In this document: one piece after another, positions 1 through 11,703 of the stretch | Layout of the letters: every line of letters begins with the position of its first letter | Numbering within the stretch: the stretch's first letter is position 1 | Assembly: GCA_037178675.1 (NCBI GenBank) | Contig: JAYMGJ010000342.1 | Span: 121,259 to 185,258, forward strand | Length of the DNA: 64,000 bases | Direction: 5' to 3' | Source: Scleroderma bovista | Lineage: Eukaryota > Basidiomycota > Agaricomycetes > Boletales > Sclerodermataceae | Made by a program: the position numbers and the translations under genes | The notes under the pieces: model-generated | The model's database searches: none | What the model saw: the letters and a program-made list of their open reading frames with translations, nothing else | What the model was told of the DNA's origin: nothing

Positions 1-3000
1 GTCACTTGTGTTACATAACGGAAATGAAATTTTGTTCTCGCAATTGGCCAAGCAAGTTACTTTTTTCAGGTTCCGCGTTTTTTTTATCCTGTTTTATTTC
101 TCCGCCCCTTTTCCTATTTTGCAAAGCATGGTTCTTGATTGGATGCTCTACAGGGATACGTTAACTCGGCATCCTGGGAACGGACACTGAAAGTACGCCG
201 AAGAGCCAAAATAATTTCCCCGGAATTGACGCAAATTGCATGTGTGCTGGCCCCACACTCTATCGAATGCATGTAGTAATGAGGTGCGCAGAGACGACGG
301 ACGTAATCCTTGCTGCATTCGCGACATCGATCAGATATATGCAGGTGGGCGCGGTGATTCATGTACGAAATGGGATGGCGTCCTAATATTGTCATGCGTG
401 TATGTAGTACGTACGGACAATGCACACGGGGCGATGCTGGACAGCAGGAATTAGTGCGGTAGCAGCTAGTCATGATCGCCCACTTAGTACAATACTCGCA
501 GGCGAGCAGGATCGATCGTACGCATTGAAGGACGCCAACGCAACTCCGGTCATGATACCTCCATTCACGTGATTCAAGGCATATTCGAACAGGGACAATG
601 ATTGTGAGTAACTCAGTGTGCCAGCAAAGCTGTTACTCCCCTGATGCCCCAGACAGGGGCATTGAGTGACAATGTCGAGAGTCCCTGATGTGACGGTGAA
701 CATTGACCACCTCACATCACCAATCATAGCTGCAGATGCGGCCGGGCTACCAGCAGCGATGGCGCGATCACCTTTTGACATAGTCTCGACAGGTGTCCAT
801 ATATCTGTCGCCTGTTCAAAATCGTTGAATAGGTGCACACCTGCCAAAAATAGACAAGAGGAGAAAGGTGGCAGGCATGCGCCACGCTGGTGGGGACATA
901 CAACCACTTTCGTCTCGGAACTCAGACATGGCGGACTGGGATATTTGGACTACCCTGGAAGAGGTGTTGATGCAAAGTGTTGTTGTTATGCCACTGGTTA
1001 CTAATGCGATGGCACGCGTCACATGTGTAGCAATGCCAACAGCGACCTGGAATACTTCCGACGCACAGGGATCCCGCATACAGCTCAGTCATAGTACTTG
1101 GCACTGCTTCCAGGGAACAGGACTAACAGAAATAAGACACGTCATACATTAACAGCATTTTAGTAGGATTAGGGTCGATGACCTACCCCTGGCTTGCCCA
1201 GCGTCTTGAAACCACCCAGAAACGGGATGAACAGTCCATGTGCTGCTCCACAAGTAAACGTTCTTCAGACCCACAGTCAACTCGGACTGTCGGTCGAACG
1301 CAATAATATTATGCTCATCTTGTTCTCATGCTCAGCAAGTGGATCTGATGTTTCTGATCTGTTCGCGCTATGCCCCATGGGGTCGAGCCCGCTATTCGGA
1401 CGCATCGCCTGATTCGAAGCGAATAATGCAGTGCATCCATGCTACCTGCCTATGTAGGTTCGCCCAGTGGTTGGGGGTGTGCATGCATTGGTACTCGAAC
1501 AGACCAAGGTTGACCTGGGTCTGACCAGGACAAGACCAGATTAGCATTGCCACGCGTACCTCGGCGTCCAACGTTAAATGAGATGCGCAGCTGTATATAA
1601 ATGATGCACAAAGTGGGGAGACTAGGCCTGCACGCTGCACATGCCACGGCCGGCTACCCCCAACTGCATGTGTCGGTGCTGTGTAGAATAAAGCAAGTAG
1701 GCCAGAATCCAGATACAACATACCAGAAACGGGGTGCGTTTGGGGCACACCAGTTTAATTAATTGGAGAAGGTGCCCGGCGCCCCTTGGGGCTGGCGTTG
1801 CGGACTGGGGGCTGACACTATTGGTGGTGGCGAAACAGCGTGGACCCTGTTGGTAATAGTGTTGCCGCAAGGCTGTGGGGGCGTACACTTTCCACTCAAA
1901 ATAGTGGAGTCCCATGTTCCGTTGGGTGTTCAAAATTGGTCTGCAGTTCTTGTTGAAGAAGGCGAGTACCTACATTCCGGTGGTTGTGGCACGAGAAGAG
2001 ATCATCATCGGGGCAATCCAGGTTCCTCACAGCACGGCCAATTACCTTAGCAGTTGGTTATGGAATTCGGCTGGGGGGTGGTATGCGATCGGGCGCTGGG
2101 CGTGGGTCGAGTGAATCGATGGTCAAGGCCTGAGGCCGCGGCCCAGCGAGAAAGAGTACGAGGCCACAGGCGTCGACCTAGAACCTACTTACATTGCCAG
2201 ATGTGTGGCGGCCGGGCGTGTATGGCACGGACCAATAGCGGGCGGACCTGGTGTATCCATTCGAGGATTGAGGGAATGGCGCGGGCGCCGCACTAGTTAG
2301 CAAGTACCTTTTTTCAACACCCCCGGTTCACCTAACACAAGGGAGCCAGTTACGATTATCGTACGACGATGAGCTTCTAAGTAGCGCTCATTAGATCCTG
2401 GCGAGATCACCGGCACGTGTACATACCGGCACGTATTTCATAGATATCGACCATCGATAGTGGAAAATGACCTTGAATACGGCAGCTAAGGACTTCGCCA
2501 TTACTAGCAAAGGTGAATTTGTCTCAATTCTGACGTGCCTCTTGCGAGCGAGAATGTGTAACGTGGAAGCACAAATGCCTCGTTGCGTTCATTCGTCCAT
2601 CAGAAACGTCTCAGTTACATTTATTACTTGGAACGACGTACCGTCATTCATGTACGTGTCTGGGGGAACACGCTATACCTTCGCAAGAAGGCATTACAAA
2701 CGAGACACGCACACGACAAGTCAGACCTGTCAGGGACGGCACTTGTCAATCAGCCATGTCCCACAAACGTTGATCGATGTTGTCGGCTCGCCAATTGAGC
2801 TGCTCATCCTCAGCCACAGTGGTGCAGAATATGTTTCCACAGAATGTCATTGAAAATGGTACAGTGCTACCTACAACAAACCGATGTGCGTAATGCGATA
2901 GCGAGGAAGGCAAGGTCATTGCATCAAATATGAATGTCATAAAGAAACGCTCAATGAAACGTCACCAAAAAAATGATGATAGCACAACCTCATTAAACCC

Positions 3001-3487
3001 GTCATCGAGTACGCCCTCCCAAAACCAACCCGAACAGGCCGCGATGCCAATGACCCACTAGAACGGGGAGACCATTAGTCCAGGCGGTAAGATAATCCGT
3101 AAGGTAAAATGAGCAGATAAGGGTACAGAATGAAACAGAACCGAGAAAAAATATGGGGAAAGGACGCCAGAAACTATAGTGTACAAATCCTTATGGCACA
3201 ATCATTATGAAACTTTTGGCAGGAGGCACCTGGGGGGCGTGATGCTGGCGAGAGATAAGATGCGATACCGGAGGTGGAGATGCGACGCGATTAGGCGGAG
3301 ACGAGGTCGATAAGATGCATAATTATCGTAATGGCGTGAGTGCATGTGTAGACGTGCTGAAAGCGCAAAGGAAATGCTGTGATAAATCGTTGTTATGTAT
3401 GTCATGCAGTGCGCGTGATGTTTCCGGACCGCCGTCCAACGAGAAACGTAGGGGGTATCATAGAGCCCGACAGGACTGTCGCATCGT
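1..3487. other. Gene-poor stretch, nothing recognised
   Basis: No open reading frame here resembles a family I know, and no chain of exons with matching splice sites could be built. The longest open frames are about 145 codons on the minus strand at 470-907 and 128 codons on the plus strand at 2467-2853. Neither shows a recognisable motif, a plausible signal peptide or an in-frame splice extension. I see no tRNA-like boxes, long terminal repeats or tandem arrays. It could be intergenic DNA or degenerate transposon sequence. Confidence 0.5.
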
Positions 3488-5139
3488 TCACGTTCGTCGT
3501 TCGCAACTGGTCTCCTTGTCTGGGAAGAGGAAGAGCCGCTTGAGTGGCTGGACGATTTCGACTTCGACTTCAACCTCCTTGAGCTCGCCGTCGACGAGGC
3601 GCGACTCCATGCGCTTCTCCTTTTTCGGACGAGGCATCATCACTGGATAAGTCCTGACATTTTCGTACGACCACGAGCGAACTAGAGGACAGGTCAGGAC
3701 AGGAATGGGAATGTACAAGGCGGTGCAAAACATACCTGACACAGGTGGTCGCGAGTGGTCGCGAGCCGAATCGGAGCTACTGCGCTGATCGCTCGACATG
3801 CTGTCCTCGCTGAGCTCACTGGTGTCTCTGCTGAGTGGACTTGCAGAGGAAACACTCTGGCCCGACGAGCTGTGTGCTCGTAATGTGACCTTGGGAACGA
3901 GCAAGCGACCCTCTGCACTGGCCTTGATCACCGGGTTCTCCCTGCGGCGGCGAGTGGAGGTAGACGAGGGGGCAACCGGAGCTATTGACGAGCTGGAATG
4001 GAAAGTGGAGGGTGGGAAGAGGGTGGTACGCGATTCTGAGCGGCGGGTGAAGGGTAGGTAGTATTTCGCATAGAGCTCGTCTTGGTACGACTGGCTGGAC
4101 CGAGGGATTGAATGGTTAGAGCATTGGGTGGCAGGCAAAGAGCTGGGCGACCCAGGGGACCCGTTGGTCAAAGTCCACTGCACACCTCGATGAGATGAAG
4201 CAGCGAAAGAGGGCTTTTGCTCTGTGCCTACGGTGGTGATGGAACTGGGGCGAGGCGAGAAGTTGTAGACAGATTCGCGCCAAGCATGGCTGCCATCGGT
4301 CCAGCCAGGGATGGGCTTGGATGGCTCGGTGTTGAACGAGGAGCCTTGTTTGTTCGATGTTCTGTTGCAAAGGGTAGCCTCGATTTTCTTGGAGACCATC
4401 ATGATGCCACCGTGATATTCATTGAAGCGATGATCCGGTTCTGGTGCCTTGGCATTGCCATCGATGGGTAGGATGGGCCCTGGGGGAGGGAGGGGAGGGA
4501 AGTCGTAAATGGCAGCGAGGGTGGCCATGCTTGGCGAGACTGGGCCAGAATCGGATGAGGATGAGCGGGATTCAAGAGAGGAGCCGGAGCCACAGCCCGA
4601 TTCGTCTTCTGACTCGAATAACACTTGGCCATCAAATGAATTATGAGGGACAGGAGGGAGGGGTGGGGACGCGCGATTTGGGTTAAAGTCGATGGAGTAG
4701 GCACCGTCGAGTCTGTTGAGGTCGCGCATTCGACAGTCGTCTGAGCAGTACAAGGGGATGGGGCCCTGGTCGATGACGGTGCGCAGTTTGGTGGGTACAG
4801 GCTGTCGAGGCTGCTGTTGGGGTGGGGAGGTGCGGATCTTTGACTCCATGCGTTTGGGGGCCGGGTTGGTTCTGACGCGCCCGCCGGTTCCTTGTAGGAG
4901 ACCGCCGCCCCTCGCGCGGCCGGCAGTAGACTTTGTGCGTGTCTTATCATTGGAGTGGTCTTTTGACACTGTTGGGGGTAAGAGGTGTGGGGAGTGGGGA
5001 CACAAAGGGACTCACCAGAGGGTGGGGGAGAAGGGGGTGGCTGCTGCTGCTGTTGTTGTGGCACGGCGACGGTGTACCTCTTGGGCATTATCTGCCTGTC
5101 GCAGACGGGACACCAGGCTTCGTCGTAGTGGATGTCCAT
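3488..5139 (-). CDS. Ecl1-family life-span regulatory factor (zinc-binding)
   Basis: Encodes about 516 residues in three exons (5139-5016, 4968-3736, 3681-3488), with introns of 47 and 54 bp. The N-terminus carries CPVCDRQI at residues 10-17. After a Gln/Pro run and the first intron comes PLYCSDDCRMRDL. This CxxC...CxxxC pairing is the hallmark of fungal Ecl1/2/3 proteins, which extend chronological life span and link to nutrient and zinc signalling in fission yeast. The rest is low-complexity Ser/Pro/Arg sequence ending in a basic stretch (MMPRPKKEKRMESR). The fission-yeast proteins are only about 80-90 residues, so most of this chain is an added disordered region, as is usual in basidiomycetes. 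The start is the first ATG, ten codons before the first cysteine. The 54-bp second intron is a multiple of three without a stop, so its retention would leave the frame open. The family call rests on the cysteine motifs; the function here is inferred. Confidence 0.8.
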
Positions 5140-8100
5140 GGTTGGGGGGGGAACAAGAGGAGAGGACTTATAAAGCGGGGCTGGATCAAGAATGGAATCG
5201 GGTGAGACAAAGCCACAAGAATGGAACTGTGGAGAGACTCACAATAGCGAGCCACTGTGGTGGCGTGTGTCACCGACGGCGAGGACGACGAGGACGACGA
5301 CGGATGCGACGACGGACGGGGCGACGGTGGGGAAAGAAAAAAGCAGGGATACGGACGAGAAAACGCCGTCCTTAATAAACAAATGGGTGCACTGTGCTAA
5401 GTTGCCTTTCTGGGGTAGATCGTGCCGTATCTGCCGCGACTGCCATATACGGAAATCTGCCTCGGGTCCACGGCAATCGCCAGAGATCTAAGCGGCTTAC
5501 GTCCCCATCGCGATATCCAGTAGAAAAATTATTTATTATTTATTGCCCCTGCACCCAAAATATTCCACCCCACACACTCCGTGCAGCCAATCGCGTCCGC
5601 CCAGATTCGCTGGCCCACCCATCCAAACGCTCGAGGTTCGTCTTCCTCCGATTGTCGCTCTTGCCACATGTACCATCCATCTTGCAACGTCACATCTACC
5701 CCTCTGCCTTATCGGAAGGCCTTCTTCTACTATTCAGTTCTTCCGTCGAGACATAACCTCGCGCGGTGTCCATTCCGAGGTAATTAGTCAGCGCCCTCGT
5801 CGGCCGAGCTCCGTCCAATCGGCGTGGTCCAATCCCTGCATGTTCCGATGATATCGATGTTTCTCTTCCGGCCCCCGGTACAGTCCTCACTTTGATCCTC
5901 TCGTCTCACTTGCGACCCCCATTGGCAGGCATGTTTCCACCCTTCGCCGACTTCCGTTCAGTGCTCGGCTTTCAAACCGAGTCCACCCACCCAATCTCGA
6001 ACGCACTTTCACGAGGCAGTTCTTCATTCGATCGCATGGTCTTCTGTTACTGCATGTGAATGTGTTTCCCGCTCATATTCCCACTCGCACCTCTCCCAGT
6101 ATGTAGCGTATGCACATGGTACACTTCCTACGATTCGCTGTGTCTTCATATCGGCGTTCATCGATGTGCCCATGCACTATAGAGGGCATGTGCCTTGAAC
6201 TTGCATCCAATTACCGGTCACATCAGCATCACCCATCTTTCCCATGTGATTGCTTTCGTGCTGTTCCCCCGTGGGGGCGGGTTTAGTTTCCTCCGCAGCA
6301 TGCCATTCTACTCGGTATTTCATTTATCACCTTCCGCGCCCAATCATTGCTTTGATCCGTGCACGGTGGAGCGAACTGCACACAGCATTTGCATATGAAA
6401 CTCAGCCCACGACACGGCATGTATGTATCCCTCCGCGCACCGTTTCAGACCTCTGCAACGGCCAATCATGCTTATGAGATGGCTGTTCCACAGGTGCGTG
6501 GATTTACTTCTCACTGCATGCTTCACCTTTGGCCCGGAGCTTAGGGGGTGGCCGTGATCCCCGTCGTTCAAGTCATCGGCGAAGGTATGCTGTAGCCATG
6601 CAGCGCACGAGCACCGACCTGATGCACGAGGCGATCCATCCAAGGGATAAGCTACTGAAGTTCTTAACTCCTTGGGTTTCTTTTGCAGATGGGCTGTCAG
6701 AACTGGCGCGATCCGAAATCAATGACTCACAACATTGCACACTGCTCGCTTCAGTTTTATCGCATACGTGATGCGATGCCTGATATGACTATTATCTCGA
6801 CAAGGAACACATTTAGCAGTTGTAGATGCGCTTTACATTGCCATTTCTGCTTCTTCGCCTCGCGATCAAACGATCCCCTGTTGTCGACGAGGTAAAACAC
6901 AGGCGGAGATCAACAACTTGGGTCAATGACGCCACCTCCATGCACTCCCCCGAAAGCTTCGAAACTGCTACGCAGAACATCAATTCGTCATGCAGAGCGT
7001 CCGAACAAGAGTGGAATCCCGGCGAGCTGTTTGCTCTGATCCATGGTTCTGGTAACTCCGCATACCGATACTCTGGGCTACTACTTGTCTATCTAAATTG
7101 TTCAGACTCCCGCGCAGTGGGTTAGATCGGTGTCACTTCGCCGCAGACAGACACGGTGAATATTGGACACGATCAATCAAAGGGCGTTGGTTTGTTGCCG
7201 ATTAAACCTATGAGGGTAAGTACATAGAGCCACACCAACCCCATCTTCACATCACCCGCGTCATTGCGGCCTTTGCTAACCTCCTTTACCCTCTGCGGCT
7301 TTAAGAATGTCCAACATTAGCATACTATCCACTCAACTAACCTTAGCTCCGCCGATCCCGGCGTTCTCGGTTGCAGAACTCCACGCCGGTATCCATGTAT
7401 CAACATCAAGTTTGGTTCCTTGCCCGCACACAGGGCGGAGTGGCTCTGCGCCGAGCGTGGAGTGAATATGGGCTCAACACCAGGAACACCGACTGGGTAA
7501 GTCACCACCCACGGTCTCTGACAAGACCTGGCACCAGGGGGCCTATAACCGTTTGATGGTACAGGCCCAACGTGATGCTGTTCCCGAGCCATGGCGTCAG
7601 ACTGTTGTCTTCAAACTTGTTTTACATGACCACTATCGGCGGTACTTGTGCAAGCGGCTGGGAGAACGGCTTGAAACGTTCTCTCTGTGATCAGCGCTCA
7701 TGTCCCCTACGTATTTACGACGCCTGTCGGGTCCCCCAAAATGTATAAAGTGTTTGCTTCCACCGACCACGTAGGCCCTATGTAGCACACGATCGTTCAT
7801 TTAATGCTCACTGAAATTCTGACCGCCTGCTCTTTGTGGTGTTTTATTAACTCGTTAATTAAATTACGAACTGGTGCATAGCATTGGTGGGGAACATAAT
7901 CATAATGCTGGAAAGTATCGTAAAAATTTGTTCTTTCTGTTGGTAGTATTCTGGTCCATTTCATGTCTCGGCAGGTTCTTGTTAAGGAACCAACAGTCTG
8001 TCCTGCTTGGACGAACCTTTGTAGAGAATGTGATCGGCTCCTTGTGCCAGTGGGACAAGCCACGGGGGACGAAACCATTCCGATCGTGTATTGGCATTCT

Positions 8101-9130
8101 ATTGGTCATTCTTTTGTGGTCTCAGAATGCTCAGGTGCCATGTACATATGCGGCGGCCAGCCAAATCACCATGCAATGCATATATATACACATTGTTCTG
8201 CGTTATGCATTCGGAGTTGCTCAGAACAAGGTCTTGGCAGGTCCACAGCAGCCAGTCAAGGTGGAATGAACACCATCTATCATGCCGAAGTTTGAAAGAG
8301 AAGCCCATCTCGAGGCTGTCAATCACACCATACTTGCTCCATAATGAAATGCACAAACGTTTGAACAAACATGGATAGGTTTGGGCATTCGAGACTCGAC
8401 AGGTCGGACCGTCATATGTATACATAAGGAAAATTCCTGGCGGTGGCGCTCAAGGGCTTCAAAGGTGGATATTTCACGGCAGCCGCAATATGTGTCCGTC
8501 GCCTTGTCGACGGTGGTGGGCAGCTCTACCTCAATGCTAACCCTAGGTGTGCAAGGAATGGATGTAAGGGTCTGTGTATGGCAATGTGGGGTAGTTCTTT
8601 GTGGCCCTGAAATTGAGAGGTCGGGTTCTGGGCACATGCATCCATTTTAATTGTTACAACTCAGCTTCTGAGATCGTATATATTCCTTGAGAAGGGACGC
8701 GTGGAATGCATATGTAGTATGTACTAGCCCTTCAGGGACTGAAGTTCACCATAGTCTGAGTTGACGTGGATGCGACGTGATGCAATCCATTGGGTGGTCC
8801 TGGCGACGAGACGCTCAAATAGCTGTGCTAGAACCTTTCGGCATACTCCGGAAAGGAGTCGTTGGGGAGAGTAGTAGGCGTAATTACGAAGGGAACAGAA
8901 GGGTCGAGGGTATCTTCTGCGTATAGTCGACGTCGACTTCCAAGATAGTATTCTCTCGCATTGTCCTCCAATTGTCGACTGTCACCGAATCTCCTTCAGG
9001 TCTCTTCGGAGATACCTCCATTGCGCTATTAGTATTGCAAGAATCTAATGTTAGATTCGACTATACTGCACGGGAACTGATAGGCCCAAGGTCCTTTTCT
9101 TGCGCTTGTACGGATTGGAAACATGTCAGT
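5140..9130. other. Long gene-poor interval upstream of the Ecl1-family gene
   Basis: About 4 kb without a convincing gene apart from the tentative exon pair listed at 7381-7690. The part next to the Ecl1-family start (about 5,520-5,950) is pyrimidine-rich with a CCAAT-like motif near 5,586 and may be its promoter or leader. Scattered GTAAGT and CAG signals occur but do not link open frames. A long non-coding transcript or an extended 5' leader is possible; the sequence alone cannot show it. Confidence 0.4.
7381..7690 (+). CDS. Tentative two-exon coding segment, unknown protein
   Basis: An open segment ending at GACTGG (about 7496) is followed by GTAAGT and, 68 bp later, by TACAG (7562-7563). 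Removing this interval joins two open stretches in frame. The first includes MYQHQVWFLARTQGG and the second AQRDAVPEPWRQ, followed by about 30 Arg/Leu-rich residues and a TGA near 7688. The amino-acid make-up is protein-like and one good intron lies exactly between the frames, but I do not recognise the family. I found no secure upstream exons, though a CAG just before 7377 could be an acceptor. It may be the end of a small gene or a chance arrangement. Confidence 0.3.
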
Positions 9131-9133
9131 CTC

Positions 9134-9392
9134 TCAGACACCAGGGATTTCAAGATTTTCCAGTGCATTGAAAACGACAAATGATAGTTTTAAATTTTAC
9201 TTTCACACTTTACTTGCATTAAAATTTAAAATTATTGTTGTGATTCAAATTTTATTGCCATTAAAATCTCAAACTACTATTATAATTCAAATTTTAAGGG
9301 CATTAAAATGTGAAAGTAAAATTTAAAATTATCATTTGTCGTTTTCAATGCAGTATAAACGGTCGGAAAATCTTGAAATCCCCGGTGTGTCA
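9134..9392. mobile_element. Foldback MITE-like element with long inverted arms
   Basis: About 259 bp of AT-rich sequence that is nearly one large inverted repeat. The left arm starts at TCAGACACC (9134) and runs through GATTTCAAGATTTTCC, then GAAAACGACAAATGATA and TTTTAAATTTTACTTTCACA. The right arm holds the reverse complements of these blocks in mirrored order, ending GGTGTGTCA near 9391. The right arm has a short insertion around 9350-9362 (TATAAACGGTC). The centre contains two near-direct copies of ATTCAAATTTTA followed by CATTAAAA. There is no coding capacity. Length, AT-richness and terminal symmetry fit a non-autonomous foldback or MITE. The target duplication is not clear, because the right end abuts the SINE described next. 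Confidence 0.75.
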
Positions 9393-9396
9393 GAAC

Positions 9397-9412
9397 GATT
9401 ACTTAAACTTTT
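9397..9412. repeat. Target-site duplication, left copy (SINE)
   Basis: GATTACTTAAACTTTT occurs here and again, identical, at 9761-9776, bracketing the SINE. The left copy runs into the T-rich tail of the element, so its inner edge is uncertain by a few bases. Confidence 0.85.
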
Positions 9413-9760
9413 TTTATTTTTTATTTTATTTTTTTTGGTAGAGCATGAATGTTCCCTTATATATTCACACAATTGTCAAGTATCCTCCGAATGAGTCAGC
9501 TATCATCTGGGGACCTCTTCTACATGTGTAGGGCAACTCATCAAATCAGCCCCCCAGAACCGCTGAGTGTTGGGGCTTTCACCCATACCGCAGGAGAATG
9601 CATTTACGCACACCATATTCGCTAAGCTGACAATGGTAGTGTGGAACTCAACCATCAGGTAATACCCACTAAACTCTTGCAGGGGGTGGGGTTTGAACCA
9701 GGGACCCCTGAGAGACACACGGCTTGCGCACTTCACTGCTAGGCCATCTCCCCCCTTTAT
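9413..9760 (-). mobile_element. tRNA-derived SINE with poly(A)-type tail
   Basis: Read on the minus strand, the element starts GGGGGGAGATGGCCTAGCAG. TGGCCTAGCAGTG resembles a pol III A box, and about 45 nt further on GGTTCAAACCC matches a B box. A non-tRNA body of roughly 230 nt follows, and the element ends in an A-rich tail interrupted by single T residues (on the plus strand, the T-rich run at 9411-9436). Identical 16-bp direct repeats flank it (see next entry). Together the tRNA-like head, unrelated body, A-rich tail and target duplication define a SINE. The T-arm pairing of the ancestral tRNA is lost, so this is not a functional tRNA gene. It would be mobilised by a LINE reverse transcriptase encoded elsewhere. 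Confidence 0.85.
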
Positions 9761-9776
9761 GATTACTTAAACTTTT
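9761..9776. repeat. Target-site duplication, right copy (SINE)
   Basis: Perfect 16-bp match to 9397-9412, directly outside the tRNA-like head of the SINE. The lack of any mismatch suggests a recent insertion. Confidence 0.85.
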
Positions 9777-9906
9777 AGACTTTTGAATAGATGTCCCCTA
9801 CCACATGATAAGATATCGCCTAGCTCTCATCCACGTTGAGCACCCTAATACTTTACCCATGGTAGGGGCCAAGCCTGCAAGCACGTCCCGATACATAAAA
9901 ACGCTT

Positions 9907-10999
9907 ATGGCCCAGAGTCCGACGTGGCAGAGGTGAACCCGCACTCGGTGTGGAAATGGTTGGGCTCTAAATATCGCGCTTCACACCAGTAGTGCCGCAT
10001 CGAAGAATCTCCCTCGCGATATCCGGGCATTTCTGATCGGCTACCAAGGCAACGAGACTTCAGGTGCCTGTGAGGAGACAGGGCTCAATGACAACCTCAA
10101 GTTTTACCAGAATCGATTGCGGTGCCGACCCGACGGCTTATTGGTGGACGAGGCCCTTGCACAGTGAGTTAAAGCCGATATAGGCGAAAAATAGCTACAT
10201 TTCTCACTAGTGTCACCTCCCATTCGGCTCTAACAGATGGCAAAGCGATTACGACGAGCTCGAGTTCAACCATGGTTACATACAGTGGTTGTGAGTCTGT
10301 CACCCTGTTGAACACGGTGTATGCCCCCAATTAACAGAACATTGATGTCAGGTTCCCCATCCAAGAAGATGGCATGAATTTCCTTGCCCAGAAACTTATG
10401 CCACACGAAATATCGGCCATGAAAGCTGATGCACAGGTCATGCATCGGATCATCAAATCCTATACGATGATGCTAGAATTTTATGGCATGCGATTGCAAT
10501 CAGAAGAGACTGGCCTCCTCGGACGTGCACTACCGCTCGAGAACTGCAGTTCCCGCTACAGGAACCTTCTACGTAAGTGATACCATCATCTTGAGGCAAG
10601 CATGTGAGGTGACAAGTTGTCATCTGGGTGCTACTCGGATCGGGGACTATAACTATAGGTTCCCCCCATAATAATCTGAGAATTACACGCATTCTCAAAT
10701 GTTTATCTGAACTGGGCCTTGAACGCTTCAATGCTGGTCTTGTCTTGCATGTCCTCAATGAACAGAGCGAAAACGGAGAGCTCAAGTCGCCGTTTATACG
10801 AGACAGCATGGATAGATGGTGGGCAAATTGCATTCGAGATGATTATGAAAGGGAATGGATCGGGCGTACAATCAGTAATGTCAGGATTGGTCAGTTGGGG
10901 TTCACGAGACAGATGTACGAAAAGGCATTGGAGGGTAGAAGGCTAGCTGGGAAATTTTCTAGTGAAGTATTGGGCACAAACGCGTACAACCTGGTTTAG
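9907..10999 (+). CDS. Opioid growth factor receptor (OGFr)-domain protein
   Basis: Five exons (9907-9932, 9990-10163, 10237-10290, 10352-10572, 10659-10999) with introns of 57, 73, 61 and 86 bp give exactly 272 codons, a 271-residue protein. It is almost entirely the OGFr conserved region: LPRDIRAFLIGYQ, then FYQNRLRCRPDGLLVDE, FNHGYIQWLFPIQE, KADAQVMHRIIKSYTMMLEF, HNNLRITRILKCLSELGLER and IRDSMDRWWANCIR. In animals this domain belongs to a nuclear receptor for met-enkephalin. In fungi its role is unknown, and the opioid name should not be read as function. The C-terminal repeats of vertebrate OGFr are absent. The 26-nt first exon starting MAQSPTWQ is my choice because its donor and acceptor restore the frame; an alternative upstream start cannot be excluded. 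The start lies 131 bp from the SINE. Confidence 0.85.
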
Positions 11000-11357
11000 G
11001 CTGTTTAAATAGAAGGAAGGAAGCTGACTGTACGTTTGTATCTAGTACTCGGAAGGAACATCACTGGCTTCGAGAAAAGAAAGGCAGTGAGGGTGCCAAT
11101 GTCAAGTGTCTCTGTAACACTCGCGTATCAGTGATGGTCTGTGTCTGTACAATAAGTGAGCACGTATGGCAAAAGAACAGATACAGGTTGAAGCGTGTCA
11201 GTCCGGGCTCGATAAATATACATAAAAGGAACTCGAGATAATCTATCGGGAGATATTGAAATCGAACGTAAGTCGCGAGTATGGATTAAGTTCAGCGGGC
11301 ACCAAAGAACTGCAAATTCTATTGCAGCACAGGTTTCCATAGGTTTCCATTTCCTTA
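11000..11357. other. Convergent intergenic spacer
   Basis: 358 bp between the 3' ends of the OGFr-domain gene and the GSKIP-domain gene. I see no further coding potential, only room for two 3' UTRs. Confidence 0.6.
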
Positions 11358-11703
11358 TCATTGCAGAGCTTGGAGCTTTGAAAAGAGCACATCCGACCTT
11401 TTCTCCGCATATTTTGGACTGACTGACAGTAAGAGGTCTTCGATGGTCTCAAAAATTTGACCATTGCTAAGCTAATAAGGGTCGTATGAGCAATCATAGC
11501 GCGAGTAGAACATGGCTTGTACTCACATGGTAGCCACGAGAGGTCAACGTGACCGAAGCACAGGGGCCTTCGAGTATCGTGACTGAAGCTGTTGCTTCGT
11601 GAGGATTGACTGGTGTCGCAACCTCGTAACGAGCGATGCCGAACGTCTGCTCGGACAAGGCGCGACGCAACTCGTTGTAGTAAAAACCAGAAGACGAAGA
11701 CAT
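11358..11703 (-). CDS. GSKIP-domain small protein
   Basis: Two exons (11703-11527, 11471-11358) joined across a 55-bp intron give a 96-residue protein. It begins MSSSSGFYYNELRRAL, continues ASVTILEGPCASVTLTSRGY, and after the intron carries FETIEDLLLSVSPKYAEKR and ends FSKLQALQ. This is the pattern of the GSKIP/DUF727 domain, which in animals binds GSK3-beta and scaffolds PKA and in Clu-family proteins appears as an N-terminal module. Here it stands alone, with no A-kinase-anchoring extension visible. The acceptor was placed at TTATTAG because this keeps phase 0. An ATG 26 codons upstream is in frame, but the extension is Cys/Arg/Trp-rich and unlike the family. Confidence 0.8.

Noticed and set aside
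470..907. 145-codon open frame on the minus strand
   Set aside because: No recognisable motif, no splice partners that extend it, and no similarity to a family I know. It is the longest frame in a region otherwise full of random-looking short ones.
2467..2853. 128-codon open frame on the plus strand
   Set aside because: Composition and lack of motifs do not distinguish it from chance; no in-frame intron signals nearby.
9680..9757. Possible tRNA gene on the minus strand (A and B box-like motifs)
   Set aside because: The T-arm does not pair and the sequence continues into a body with an A-rich tail and target duplications, so it is the head of a SINE and not a tRNA gene.
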